Shown here piece by piece: positions 24,390-38,200 of a DNA stretch of 64,000 nt. Position 1 is the first letter of the stretch; every line of letters begins with the position of its first letter. Under the pieces are notes generated by a model. That model was not told the origin of the DNA, did not search any database, and saw only the letters and a program-made list of their open reading frames with translations. The DNA is from Argopecten irradians (Eukaryota; Mollusca; Bivalvia; Pectinida; Pectinidae), in assembly GCF_041381155.1 (NCBI RefSeq), contig NC_091141.1, positions 24,014,828 to 24,078,827 on the forward strand, in the 5' to 3' direction. Made by a program: the position numbers and the translations under genes.

Positions 24390-26210
24390 GTATATTTTTA
24401 ATCCGACCACTTGCAATTGGAAGACCAAAGTTTCATCGACTTGAAAAAAAATTCAAGCTTATTGAAATTGCATAATAGATATTCATTTAACCACCAAATT
24501 TTATGTTGAGCGTTATAATGTAAACTTGCATATTAAAAGTTCTCAAATACTTTTCATTGACATGTTTATCAATTTACTAATTTTTTACACAAAAAAATAA
24601 TTTATTCATTGTCCTGATGAGTTTGTGGCATGAAAAAAAAACAAAATTACCTCTTTATACCGATGTGTTACGCAAAATTCAGAAAAGTGATACAATCGTT
24701 AGACGTAATTGTTAACTTAAAAGGAGGGATATGTGTGTCCTTTGTTTTGCAACCGCAAAATCTATCGATAACAGACATAACGTGAATAGCGACTATTTTA
24801 CATGATGGACACTTTATGTGCCCATGTGTTTGGGCTGAGGTGACAAAGATTACATTTTACGGTCACGGACTAGCGGTTGAGACTAATTTTATTATGTTTT
24901 ACGCACGTTCATAACACATATTCCAAAATATAATTGTCGAAGACAGATATATTGAGATAAAATATCCGATAAAAACTTACATAATATATGGCCATGATCG
25001 AGTGCATAACATTAGAAGTAGGATAAACTCATGACGGTGTATGATATTAAATAAATGTATAATTTTATGTAATTACCAGCTTATATGATAAAAGTATTGG
25101 GTGAACAAGCCTAGATTTAAAACGTTAGACATTTTATTTTGCTGTTATTAACATCGATGCTGTTTATTGCTGACAAAATGACGACGAGACCGCGCGGGAG
25201 GTAGCTGACAATCAATTTTGTGTAGAAGCACTGTTTAACAATTTAAATATATTGACTACTTTATTGTTTTGGTGGCATTTAAAATTGTTTTGATAAAATA
25301 TGCATTATTTACGATGTTTGCTTTTATCTAATGATTAGTATCTTACAATGCAATATTCAATTTGCTGCGAGATTTTGGAAAGCCGAGATGCTATTTAAGC
25401 GTTTATTTTTTAACCAAAAAACCTAATGCGTTAATATTGTTTGCGTATGCCGAGTTTAGAAAAAAAATATTGAAAGTTTGAGAAGAAGGACAAATCAACT
25501 TTTATACCTCTTCCGTTTATAATAATTACTTTCACAACAGATGGTGCCTTTTCAGCGAATGTTGGTGAGATTAACTTAAAGTACTATTTGTTACCAGTTA
25601 ATGGGTTGGGTAGTATTGACTTCAAATGTGCGCCCCAGCCCACAGCTTATGCATATGTACATCCATAAGCCATCTGCCGTAGATTTTTGGAGATTGGTCA
25701 AAATGTATACAGATTTTGATCATTTTCCCGGCTGATGTGACAGATTGTGAATACAATATACTAAACTGTACAATACTGTGCTGTAGCTTCTAAATAAAAA
25801 AAAGATTAGTACATGTTGTATGCACCCGATGAATAAGATATTGTGTTATCCAATGTAAGTATATCAACAAGTCAATCGAAGAATAACTTGTCTATATAAA
25901 TGGATAGTAATAAATAATTCAAAATGTTCACCCTAATCACACAATAATAATTCCATTCACAAGCATGGTTACTTAATCGTAAATGTATATACCATAACAG
26001 GCTATCGTGATGATACATAAATAAGCTATAGAAGGTGTTAACAGATTAAAATTTACAAGAACATGGACAGAAGCGTGACATATTAAGTCAAATTAGTTGA
26101 CTGCCCATGGAAGACCTGCATTTGATTTTACAATGAAGCGGATGTAAGTTTTCCCAGACTGCAGTCGTTAGTCTATCGTCGACCCGGCCAAGGACACTAA
26201 CGTCTCAAAT
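24390..26210. other. Region upstream of GGT, no gene recognised
   Basis: AT-rich, with no open frame resembling a protein and no clear repeat. The last ~150 bases presumably hold the GGT promoter and 5' UTR. No TATA box was convincingly identified next to the start at 26215. Confidence 0.4.
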
Positions 26211-26214
26211 TAAA

Positions 26215-29200
26215 ATGGGGAAGGATGAGCTTACACATGAAGCAGAAGAGTAAGTGTTTGGTTAACATATTTATCATTAATTGTATTGGTGAATAATACA
26301 GAAGTCGGTTTAGGAGGGGGGGGGGCAATCAAACCTGCATTTGTATTTTATTTTAGCTCTATCTTAAATTACATGACTGGTAAACTTTGTTTTTTATTGG
26401 GTTTTTTTTGGGGGGAGGGATTGAATATCATAATCAATTTAACGCCACGTCCAATTAACAATTAGGGTAATAAAAGACGTTTCAGGTTTAGACGACAGAG
26501 AATATCTTGTTTATATGTTTCTGTCCTAGTTTTGATCATTTCATTTGTTAACTTATCCATCTTTCTTATTTTCTGGTTCTTGATTTTTTATCAATTTTCA
26601 ATGTTAGTGTTCAACAACTAAATTCCGATTTCAGTTTCATTCAGAAACGCTCTGGGAAGTCAGATAAAACTCTGGAAGGTTCCTGGATAAGGAAGAACCC
26701 TTTACTTGTGATCGGACTCTGTCTAGCTTCAGTTGTCATCTACACCGTCGCTTTGACGCTTGGAGTGGTACATCAACACAATGATGTGTCCACGTCAAAT
26801 ACCCGGAAGATCACAATTAACGTTGGAGCAGTGGTCAGTGATCACGAGACGTGCTCAGAAATCGGCCTGTATGTAAATATTATAGAACTCCCAAAATTAC
26901 AAAATAATTCATTAATACTGTATTTTATGGTCAAGGAAATACTGCATTCGTGTATTTGTGTGATATGTTTAAGCCATCGTTTGAAACGCTAGAGTATTCG
27001 GAATGACTATTTAAACATATAAACTTAGAAAGTCATACATGACGTAACGTTTTGTAACGTCATTTTTGATTGGCTAAGTCTAAAATTAGAACTGTTTCAG
27101 AGTTAAGTCTGTTTCGTGGTCATGGGCCTGATTTCGTATAAGTCGCATTTACAAATCAATGGTCAATTGAAGATCGTTATGATCCGTATGGACACTGTGT
27201 TTCCTTATCTGTAGTGTATATCACTATTGTGAAGTCATACAATTTGTATATTCTGGCCTCCGGACCGTGAAACAGTCTGAATTCCAAAACTGTCTATGTT
27301 TAGACAATCAACCATGACGTCACAAGCTTAGCAATTAATTATTGTAAAAAAATTGCATGATTCTGTAGTGTATATCACTATTGTGAAGTCATACAATTTG
27401 TATATTCTGGCCTCCGGACCGTGAAACAGTCTGAATTCCAAAACTGTCTATGTTTAGACAATCAACCATGACGTCACAAGCTTAGCAATTAATTATTGTA
27501 AAAAAATTGCATGATTCTGTAGCCTGGTTTAATATTGTAAGTGTGAACTGGCATTGGAATTTCTCAGGGGGTTGTCCTTGGGTCATCGTTTTTCTTGTTA
27601 TTAATATAAATATTACAATGTGAGTTTTAAAACAAAATCATACATATTAATGGATGCTTACTAATGTCAATAACATACTGCTTTCAATAAAGTTTCATAT
27701 TGACAAAATATTGAAGCGTTATGCTTGCTAATATTTCAAAAGCTTTTTAAGGGAAGGTTTGTTGTTAAATCTAGGAAAAATGGCCATATGATAACTTGTG
27801 TTACTTGTTATTTCAGAAACATATTGGTACGGAATGGTTCTGCAGTGGACGCCGCCATAGCAACACTTCTCTGTGACGGTTTGATGTCCAGCCACAGCAT
27901 GGGAATAGGAGGAGGTAAATATAAAAGAAACTACATATTACTACCCATCATTAACACAAAACAATGTGTTTGGGTGGATATAATATCATGTATTTCAATG
28001 AGCTGAACTCATATGCCAAACAAAAACAACGTATTGTGCCAAACAAAAACAACGTATTGTAATACAAATTAAATTTCATAAAATTCATTAGATTAAATCT
28101 TGTGAAAATAAATCTCTAGGAAAAAACGTAAACCCGAGACTTTAAACTGTAAGTCGTGAAATTAATTTGTAGAATAAATGTTATGAGGCATGAACATGTA
28201 TATTAAGACGCTGGGAAAATAAAATGTTCGACGCAAAATGTAAGATTTCATCATTACAGGAAGCTTCTTTGTCATCTATGATGGACACACTAAACGAACA
28301 CAGACAATCAACGCCCGGGAAACTGCTCCTTCTGCTCTTACGTACAGTCTTAACACCCAGAGGGGAGAAAATATATCTCTTCAAGGTAACAATATTAAAA
28401 ACCATATATATGAAAGATTCAAATTGTATGGCTGCATTTCTACTGGTAATTAGTTTCCAGTGAAGTTTTCGTTCAATTTTTTTCCGTACTTACATATTTT
28501 TATTAACGGCCAGTGATCAGCATTGAATATCATTACTACTCGGACATGTTCCTTAAAGACGTTTTTGACATCTTATATGTTATGTGATACTCCTTTATAT
28601 TGTAATGTATGATAGACGTTACCGTTGACGTCATGTGTTTCATTCAATGACCATGAACGCAGACAATTTCGTATTCAAGGTATTCCATGTTTACATATCA
28701 GAGGGACTATCCTGGCGGGTAAGTTTCCATTGTGATGCCATCGGATTTTTAGCGAACTTCACGTCGCTTTGTCTGGAAACAATGACATTACGCATGCATC
28801 TTCATGACATCACAATAAATATCTACAATCAAGGGCAGATAACTATGTAATATGAAAAGACAGAATACAACAACCCGTACAAACAGTTGAAACCATGATT
28901 TGTAAGATATAATTGAACAAATAAAAAAGGCCTTTTAAACATTAATTCAAATGCTATCGACACCGATTGATTTAAAAAAAAAATACATGACTTTTGTGTA
29001 ATTCTTGATTTTTATAGGTTGGGATGTTTGGTTTAGATTCGGATTTTTTGTAGAAACAAAAAGGACTGTAGTGACTTTGGTTTGGAAACTGGCGCATTCA
29101 TTGAGTAGCACATCTATTACAACCCTCAGGTGTTCTATCCCTTTATACAATTTGTTGACCTAGACATTACACTGTTTTGATACACGTACATTGATTCCTG

Positions 29201-32200
29201 TGTAATGTTGAGATTTGGTTGTTTCAAATCGGAGTTTTCGCGCTTTCGTCCTTTGTTGCTTGTAATCGGTTCTTTGTTAAAACGCATGTCAATGATGTCT
29301 CGTGTTCGCATTGTCATAAATATACTGACACTTCTGGACGGGAACGAAATAGTTTGCAAATTTATCAGCATCATTTCTGTATGTGTAGTTATCACGACTA
29401 AAGAACACAATATAGTTACATGTTCATTCACGCAGTGACAGAAAGTCAATTTCAGTCGATGTACATGCAGTCATGTGATGTCATCTGAACGTGACTCGTA
29501 ATGAAACAGAGTAATAAGGTTAGAAACATTATACAATTCCGGCCCTCTGTAAAGGAATACATATAGGAACCCTGGAAAGGGTTATTTCCTCGAGGCCGAA
29601 GCCCGAAAGAAAATAACACTTTCATGGGAGGCATTTATAGATGCATCCCGACAAATAGGGACATAATTATTTTATTATACCGAAAGAAATTTAAAAAACA
29701 ATATCAGATAAAAGAACTCATGCAGATATTTTCCAACAACATTTTTAATTTGTTAGTTGACGTTGCATTTGATGTCAAGTTCGGGCACGGTTTGAGTATC
29801 TAACTTATTCAATGTCATGTGATCAAGGTTAATCCAATCAGAACATTCAAAATGAAAGTGAAATATAAAAATTTATTTTAATTAGACGTTTTCGATTTTA
29901 TCTTGTGTGACCAGCTGTAGAAGCTTTGTCCATTGGAGTACCCGGTGAGATTAGAGGTTACTGGGAAGCCCACAGGAGACATGGGATATTACCTTGGAAG
30001 GAACTATTTCGTCCTACTATAGACCTCGCCGAGAACGGGTATTACCTCTCCCAACCTGTTAACAGAGCATTTAGGGTTCTCAAAGACGGGCTTGGAATTG
30101 ATTTAACCAACTACCCAGAATTCTGGTAAAGAAAATACAATATATTATCATCGAAACGTGAATTTGACGAATAACTAAATTACCCTTTAGATGCTGATCA
30201 ATGCAACTTCATTGCATAATATAGAATTAAGAAATTCAAGTAATAATAATACTATGATGCATTTACCTATCATTGCTAAGTCGATGACACATTATTTGAT
30301 AATATGAAATTTATTGTCGAAAATGCAGAGAGTTTGGTTTTGTTGACGACATATGTAATGACCATAGGTTTGACATGCTGACGCCAAACACATATAGAGA
30401 GCAACCAACTAAACAATTTTACATAGACCACAGTGTTAAATTTTGTTAAAGTTTTGTACTGTATTATTAAAACAAAGGAATAGTTAGCTGTTGTATTATA
30501 TAATTACAGTCTAGGTTCTCATATAACACTGGATAGAAAAAAAAAAGTTTGGGTCCTTCTGCTCATACTCCAACCAGGGTAGCTTTATTGAAATCAGGCG
30601 CATTTTGCACTAAAAAATCCGAAATTCTAATGATTTACCTATTTATTATCAAAATTGATATTTTGAACCTAAATCTCAAAATGAATTTCCAAATTCATAT
30701 CATGGTTATCTAGGAATATTTACCTGTCAGAAAACAATTTTACTTTTGAAATTCATAATTATCCAGCCAATCAGCGGCCGGGTTAAAATTCTATCATGGG
30801 CTCAATCTTGTATACACATGAGCCATTTCGAAGGTTTTTTTTTATTTGGTTGGTTGTTCCCTATAATGACAAAAGGCTTGGCATGTTGACGATTTATGTA
30901 ATTATCATATATTTGACTTGTTGACGACATACATAATGATCATACACATTTAAGTTTAGCATGCTTAAGACATATACCGTATAGCCGGTTAATTTATCGG
31001 GATGATATTTTCGCGATTTCGCGGCACATGATTGGGAACATTTGATACGCGAAATAATGAGAAACGGTTGAATGATATCTACCTTTAAATCAATATATAT
31101 ATTTTTAGATCAAATCACGAAAATTTTGGTCCGCGAAAATATGACATATGTGCATATACTGACCACATGTCTTGGTACGTTGACGACATGGACATACTGA
31201 TAATATACAATGTATTTGACATGCGCATAACAGAACAATTTATTAATCAATATGGGAACCATAATCATTTTAACTATATATTTAATGTACTTTTGGTCTA
31301 TTATTCATATTAATATTTTCATACTCAACAGGTCCATCCAATGTAGATGCTATTTTAGTTTATAGATTTGTCATACCTATCATTTATTTCGTCCTTTGTC
31401 AGTAAGGTGTATTGTGACAACACTGGGGAGATAGTCCCGGAGGGAGCCGTTATAAAACAGCCCAAGCTAGCAAGGACTCTGAGAGCAATCGCCGACAGGG
31501 GACCTTCGTACTTATACGAGGGGCCAGTTGCAGATGCAATTATTCGCGAAATAAAAGAAAAGGGTATGAGCAGGTTAATTTGACGTATTTCACTCGTATT
31601 ATCTGCTTATTAAGATCCTTAATTTTTGTAGAAACAAAGGAATCGATCTTAACTGCAGGAGGAAAAAGATACACAGTGGTATTTATTCCCATTAACTTGT
31701 TACTGACGAAACTCCTGTACTGAAGTTCAAATATCCAAATCAACACAGCATACCAAGATGTTTGGCTTACACTAGCTACCACTAACACTTTAAGAACTGC
31801 AAGAAGATTTAATATAACTAATTTACGAGATTGAAAGAAAGTCCATACATCCATCATTATATCCCCATCTTATAACAATAAAATGATTATTATGTAAATA
31901 TTCGAACAAACATATATGAAACAAATTATGTATCATTATACCATCCATATATTGTTTCATATTGTAGGCGGTGTCTTGACTAAATCAGACCTCTCAGAAT
32001 ATACTCCAGTTGTTGAAGAAGGCATTTCCGTTGACCTTGGTGACGCCAGATTATTAACTATGGGCGCCCCTAGTGGCGGGCCAGTCATGGGGCTTATCCT
32101 CAATATTCTGAAAGGTAAGCGACTGAAATATATGTCAACGAAAGGTTAACGGTACGGTAACTTTTGTCATGATCAGCTATTGACATTTTATTTGTGGACA

Positions 32201-35200
32201 TTGGATTGCCTCCCTTGCAATATAAGCTTACACTACTTCATACATGCACATGCGTATTTGAGGAAAAGGTATTGGAAAAGAAATGACATAATACCACTGA
32301 TTGAATCCTCTCAACAATCTTCCATACGAATACACATGCTCTAAGTTTAACGTGTGTGTATATATAGAATATTCATAGTAATTTAACTCATTGTCTCTCG
32401 TCGTTAGGATATTGCCGCTAACTTCGCGAGTGTATCTTGCTTAATCAGTATATTGCATTGATTACAGATAATTTAAACACATTTTAATTCAATTTCATTG
32501 TTTTTATGCTCAGTTAAATGAACCTGACGAAAATACTCTACTCCCATGCTATATAATAACGGATATGTATGTGTATTTTTCGATCCAATGGTGTTATTAG
32601 GATTTGTTTGTCGGTATTCTTTGATATTTGCCATTAACATAAAAACTAATTTGATTTATTCTATAGGAGTACTCACTAAAGGAAAGTATTCCATGGCTAC
32701 GCGGACCAAACGATCTGCCACTTTACATGCTATAGTTGAAGCTATGAAGTTAGCATATGGGGATAGATGGCAGCTAGCTGATCCTGATTTTGTATCGGAC
32801 GTCAAACAGGTGATATAGACAATTATATAGAAATGTGTGCATACCAACAAAGGAGGTACACAACATTGTCATAACAAATCAGTAACTTAAAGGCTGTTGA
32901 TATACAAATGTGCCTTCCCTTTACATGAAAGAAATATTTACAAGGAAATGATAATCAGTACGGGATATGTTATGTACACATATCTGCACTTTTAATCTTA
33001 TATGTACATTACAGGTTGTTACTCAAATGATATCGGATTCCTATGCATCATTTTTGAGGAAAAGGAGACTGGACTTGACAAGAACACACAACTGGTCTTA
33101 TTACGCCAACAAAACGGACCCACCGACTGACCACGGTACTGCGCATGTGTCCGTTTTATCTCCTGACGGAAGTGCTGTTTCTGTAACTAGCAGCATCAAT
33201 TTTTAGTAAGTACTGTATTCCGCAGATGTGTGTGAGATTAAAACAGTGTTTAAATTAAATTATCTAATCTAAAATGCATAAAAATACATGATATGTTTTT
33301 CTCAAATCTAGATCGACATAAAAACATGTTAGACATTAGTACCTCGAAATAAAGATAAGATGTATAGGATCAAACAAATCAGAAAACTACTTATGGATAC
33401 AAAGCTTATATATTCTTTTAAACCCTGTTCCAGTCGACAAATGCTATTGATGTGATATAAGGATCCATTGATATATAAACCGTCTATTGCATAATTATTA
33501 AAGGTTTTCTGAGATTTTGCTTTTAATCAATAAGAAACTCTGTCTTTAAAAGTAGTGATCGATCAACTTTAAGAAAAAACAATTGACTATTGTACAAAAT
33601 TGACACCATTGACTAAATATGTCACCCCGCGTGGTACAGGGTTGAGATTGACAGATGGTCGTCAAATTGTATTGATATTAAAAACTGCAGCACAAATAGT
33701 ATGCCTTTTAAATGTTTACCCCAAGGATAGAGACTTTTTTCTTTGTTTGTTTTAATGACATATCTATTAGTTTGAAAATAAATATTGCAAATAATATAAA
33801 TACGAAAAATAGGAATGTAATTTACCTCCAAACCAATACGTGAAATCGTATACTAAATGTTTTGTTTTTATTTTTTTCAGCTTCGGATCAAGAATTATGT
33901 CAGAATCAACAGGAATAATCTGGAATAACGAAATGTGGGATTTTTCCAAGGTAATCAAATCGTCGATATGTGATCTGTGTACTAATGGGCGCACATATAT
34001 CACCGGATGTGCAAAATGCAATGTTAGTAGTACGCATTGAAATGCCTCTTTTCTCTGACGTATTCTCTTACGAGATCTTCCCCTTTTGCCATACTTTGCT
34101 CTTGTTTTATTATTCTCCATTGTACGTTACATTACACTATTTTCTCCCTGTCCTGATTGCACTTGTAAATGTTTTGTATATTAATTATATAAGCTTCGAA
34201 TTCAAATTACTATTCTGCATTTGCATGATACCGAGTTATCTGCCCTTGCAGATAGGTATAAATTGTGACGTCGTTTGTTTGCGAGCGTTTGATCATATTT
34301 TTTGCGAGAAAGAAAACAACGTAAAAACACACTCACAAAATAATCGCCAGTGTTATAGTATGTGGATGTATTTATATTTGCTCGAATATCAAGTATAGGT
34401 TTTGGTACACGTTCATGTAACTAAGAAGAAAGTTTTTGTAACAATAACCGTAGACTGGTACAGGTTAACGTTTCGGAATCTAATCATATATTAAATGTGT
34501 ACATTGTAGATTTCTAGTGGCATCTTGGCCATGGATAGTTTTTATGACTGACTTGGCATTGAAAAATGCATTTTGAAGGTTCTATTTTGTCGCATCCTTA
34601 AATATTTCATACTTAGTCTAGTATATATATAAGGATAAGTTCAGTTTCTAAACAATTTGATCTAATTTGTGAAGATTATAGCAAAGTTATAATTAAATAA
34701 CTTATAAATTCGTTTCTGTCTATCGCTCAAGAACATTCATTTTCAATGTACAGTCCTTAGAACACTTGTAAATCAAGAATTGTCTTGACATTATACTGTA
34801 TGAATGCACTATTTCGGTATATATACTCGTATGCCTTATTTATCTTGACCGATATACGCCTACGAGTAACAGCTGTGTGATATAGTGTCCCATAAACGTA
34901 CCTCAATTCTTATCACTAACGTTCTAAAATACGATCCAAGATTAATGGAATTTTTGATTGCATTGTAAGCTTAAGAAGTCTGTGTTTACGTGGTATTATA
35001 GCCATTGGACAACTTAGGCATATACGACATATACGTGTAAACTACTGGTCAACCAGCGCTAGGTTTCGAGTTCGAATCTAGATAAGTCAATTACTAGGTA
35101 CTGACCGCATATCCATGGTTTTTCTCTCGGTATATATCAAGTTTAAGATTCATGGGGATTTCTTAATAATTATAAAAAAGATTAGATCTAAAGATGTGGA

Positions 35201-38200
35201 TAAGTTTTTTACATCAACGACAGAATCGAAGGTTTACTACAAATTTAATCAGAATATAAATCTCATGTAAAGCATTCCCACATTTACATTTAGCATAATA
35301 TTAAGCAAATGCGAAAATATTAACAGAATATCTTGAAATGAAACATACTGGTAAGGATGAAAGTCAACAACGAATTAAAAACTCGTTTACGTGGTATGAC
35401 TCGGCGAAGGAAGATAATCAATAACCATATAATTGTATAGACGTTCAACTTCCGCTAGACAAATCTCCTAATTATCTTAGCTTCTATTTTGTAGATTCTT
35501 TAAGATGAACATATCCCTGTACGGTACATTGTATTAGTTTGTCCTGTGTGTATATTGCGGATCTCGTTAGTGTGTTGCATCGGTAATCATACTACTGGAT
35601 TCGCTCTCGGCGTTTGATACAAGTTTTTACTAGTATGACTTTTTTATTATTCTTAGCATTACTAGCATTACTGTATAATGTTTGGTTGGATGTGAATGTG
35701 TGTCGTCATTTCCGCTAGTGTTGGTTTTATCCTGTATAAACGTTATAAATACATTAGCACAATAACGCTATTAAAAGCTACATATATAAACACAATAGCA
35801 TTTCGATAATAATAGCAAGCAGAGATGTCCATTAGGATTATATAAACCATAGAAGGAGGCGCTTCATCCTCCGCGGCTAATTTCCTGAGGCACATTTCCA
35901 TTAAAGTAACTACTAAATTTACTTAAGTATGAACCGCATCTCCCTATTTATGTACGAGTATGCTGCTGTGCTAGGACTTATAGACTGGGATCTTCAGTTC
36001 TGGACATCTAAGGGAAGACAAACCTTTGATACGCTACCAGACATGGTAAACAGTCTCGAATGTAATATTAAAATAATGACAGTTATGTGTGAAGAATCAT
36101 GATCTTGTATAACCAGTTATCCGTAAACAATTTTCAACTAACAAATTGTCTCCTAGTTTAAAAGTACAGAAAGTCCAGTCCATATATTAGCATGAAGAGT
36201 CATTCACATCGTACACCCTGTACCTGACGACAAATGATGTCTAGTGACGATGCCTGGTCTCTGGCGCCATCTTGGTGACAGACTGATGTCTGACTCTTGA
36301 CGAATGCCATCCCCTCTAGCACAGATAGGTCTGTAACGATTGTCTAACCAACAATTTGTTTTCAACTGAAGGTGTTGTATTTAGGCACAAGGATATTATG
36401 TCTCATATTGATTAGTGTTAAGGAATTGATCACGCATCCTTGCCCCGCTAATGTGTTTTGACGCAAGACGTTGAATTCAGTTTTACTGTTGTGTTTTCCT
36501 CGAGCTAAATCGGTTGTTGTTGTTTGCTGTTGTTTACTCTAAGCTGCCTGTGTTGTTGCTGTTGCTAAGCTATGTACTATGTTATAATCATAAATATAAC
36601 TACTTGTGTATGATTGAGAGTATCTACGCCAGCATGGAAACACGTGCAGAACGCCTCGTCACCGTATATGTTACGTAACAATTCAGTAATTGTAATCTAC
36701 ATTACAATTAGTAGATTAATTGTCATATACAATGAATACATATTCAAGATATTTTGTATAATCACATACCTACAACAACCTACATTTCGAAGAGTCCCAA
36801 CGTCAAAATATGTTGAAAATATCCAGTGGAGGATGCCATTTTGTCATAACGTCCTCGACTCCTGGCGTCGCGTCATTGTAAACTGACGTCAAATTATTTT
36901 GTCACAATGAATGTCCGGTCAATGAAAAACGTCCCATGATATATGAATACACATCACATATGCGAAGTGGATGTAAATGGAGTTGTATGATTAAAAATGT
37001 AACTTTCTAACTTTCATTTAATCTTAGCGCCAATATAAGATTTATATGATAGACCTCAGCTCCCGACTAATTGTCGTTCGGCATTATACATGTATTACTA
37101 ACTGGCCTTTTGATAACTTTGTGAGCATTCACTATGTGGTACCGAGTGTGGAAGGCCGTTTATTCTAATTTAATTTAAGTTTTTCTCCATCTTCAAAATT
37201 TCAAAATAAACAAATAAAATCTATCCTGTGTTGATATTGATAACACATTGTGATAGTTTCAATAACATTGTTTTCGAGTGAATCGAATACAATTATGTTC
37301 TCACTTGTTTGGTTTTTTTTCATAATTAGTTAATGAATTTGCTGTCGCTGTGCTATGATTATGATTTAGTTTTGGGTTTACACTTCCATCACTATGGTAA
37401 TCTTGCGTTTTAGGAGTCATCTTTAGTTCTGTGCTTGTATTTGTCTATGTTGAATTGAATATGATTTGAATGGGAATTCGTTTCGTAATTACATCACATT
37501 TGTTTTTGTAGTGACGATAAAGTATCTATCCATTATGTTTAATCTCCTAGGACAACCCACGAAATTTTGTGGAGCCAGGAAAGCGACCTCTATCGTCGAT
37601 GGTGCCCGCCATATTTGTTGACAAATCTGGACAGGTGCAAATTGTAATTGGCGGAGCAGGTGGCGCCACCATCACACCAACCGTGACGGAGGTAAAATAT
37701 CACATGTTTTATACAGAGGTTTTTAACTATCAAATGTGCATATTGTAAACCCCCATCCCCCCTCCACCACCACCACCCCCTATCCCCACCACCAACCAAA
37801 ATATAAGTGGTGTAGTTGTTTATTCGCCAAAACAAACCTTCGTGAAATGACATTTACATGAATCGTGAAGTTCTCGAAAAAGAAAATCGCACGCGAAAGA
37901 ACATTGGATTACTGTGCTGTGTGACGTTCGATACACACACTGCTAAATGTAAAGTCGATGTTGGTATCAATTCATCTTTGTTGTTTTCCGATTCTAAAGC
38001 CATAAAATCATTTTGGTCGTAGGATGAAACTGAAATAGACCGATTTTACAACTCTTTGATTGATGTTTCAAGGTCAAAACATAATCGATGGTTATGCTTT
38101 TATACAAATTCGGTTAATCGAATGTTTTTATCTATGCACTTTATGGTTATTTTATTGAACATATGAAATCAATGGATGTTTGCAATGTTTTCTATCAACA

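Larger units (their letters stand above)
33951..37550 (+). other. GGT intron 10, 3.6 kb
   Basis: The largest GGT intron. It holds a MITE fragment and a SINE fragment. It also has a 39-codon open stretch (35929-36045) that starts with ATG and ends at a GT, possibly an exon of something else but unsupported. No micro-exon could be recognised. The rest is AT-rich without clear content. Confidence 0.4.

Noticed and set aside
28224-28463. Open frame overlapping GGT exon 4
   Set aside because: Different frame from the GGT exon that carries the family motif NARETAP; a shadow.
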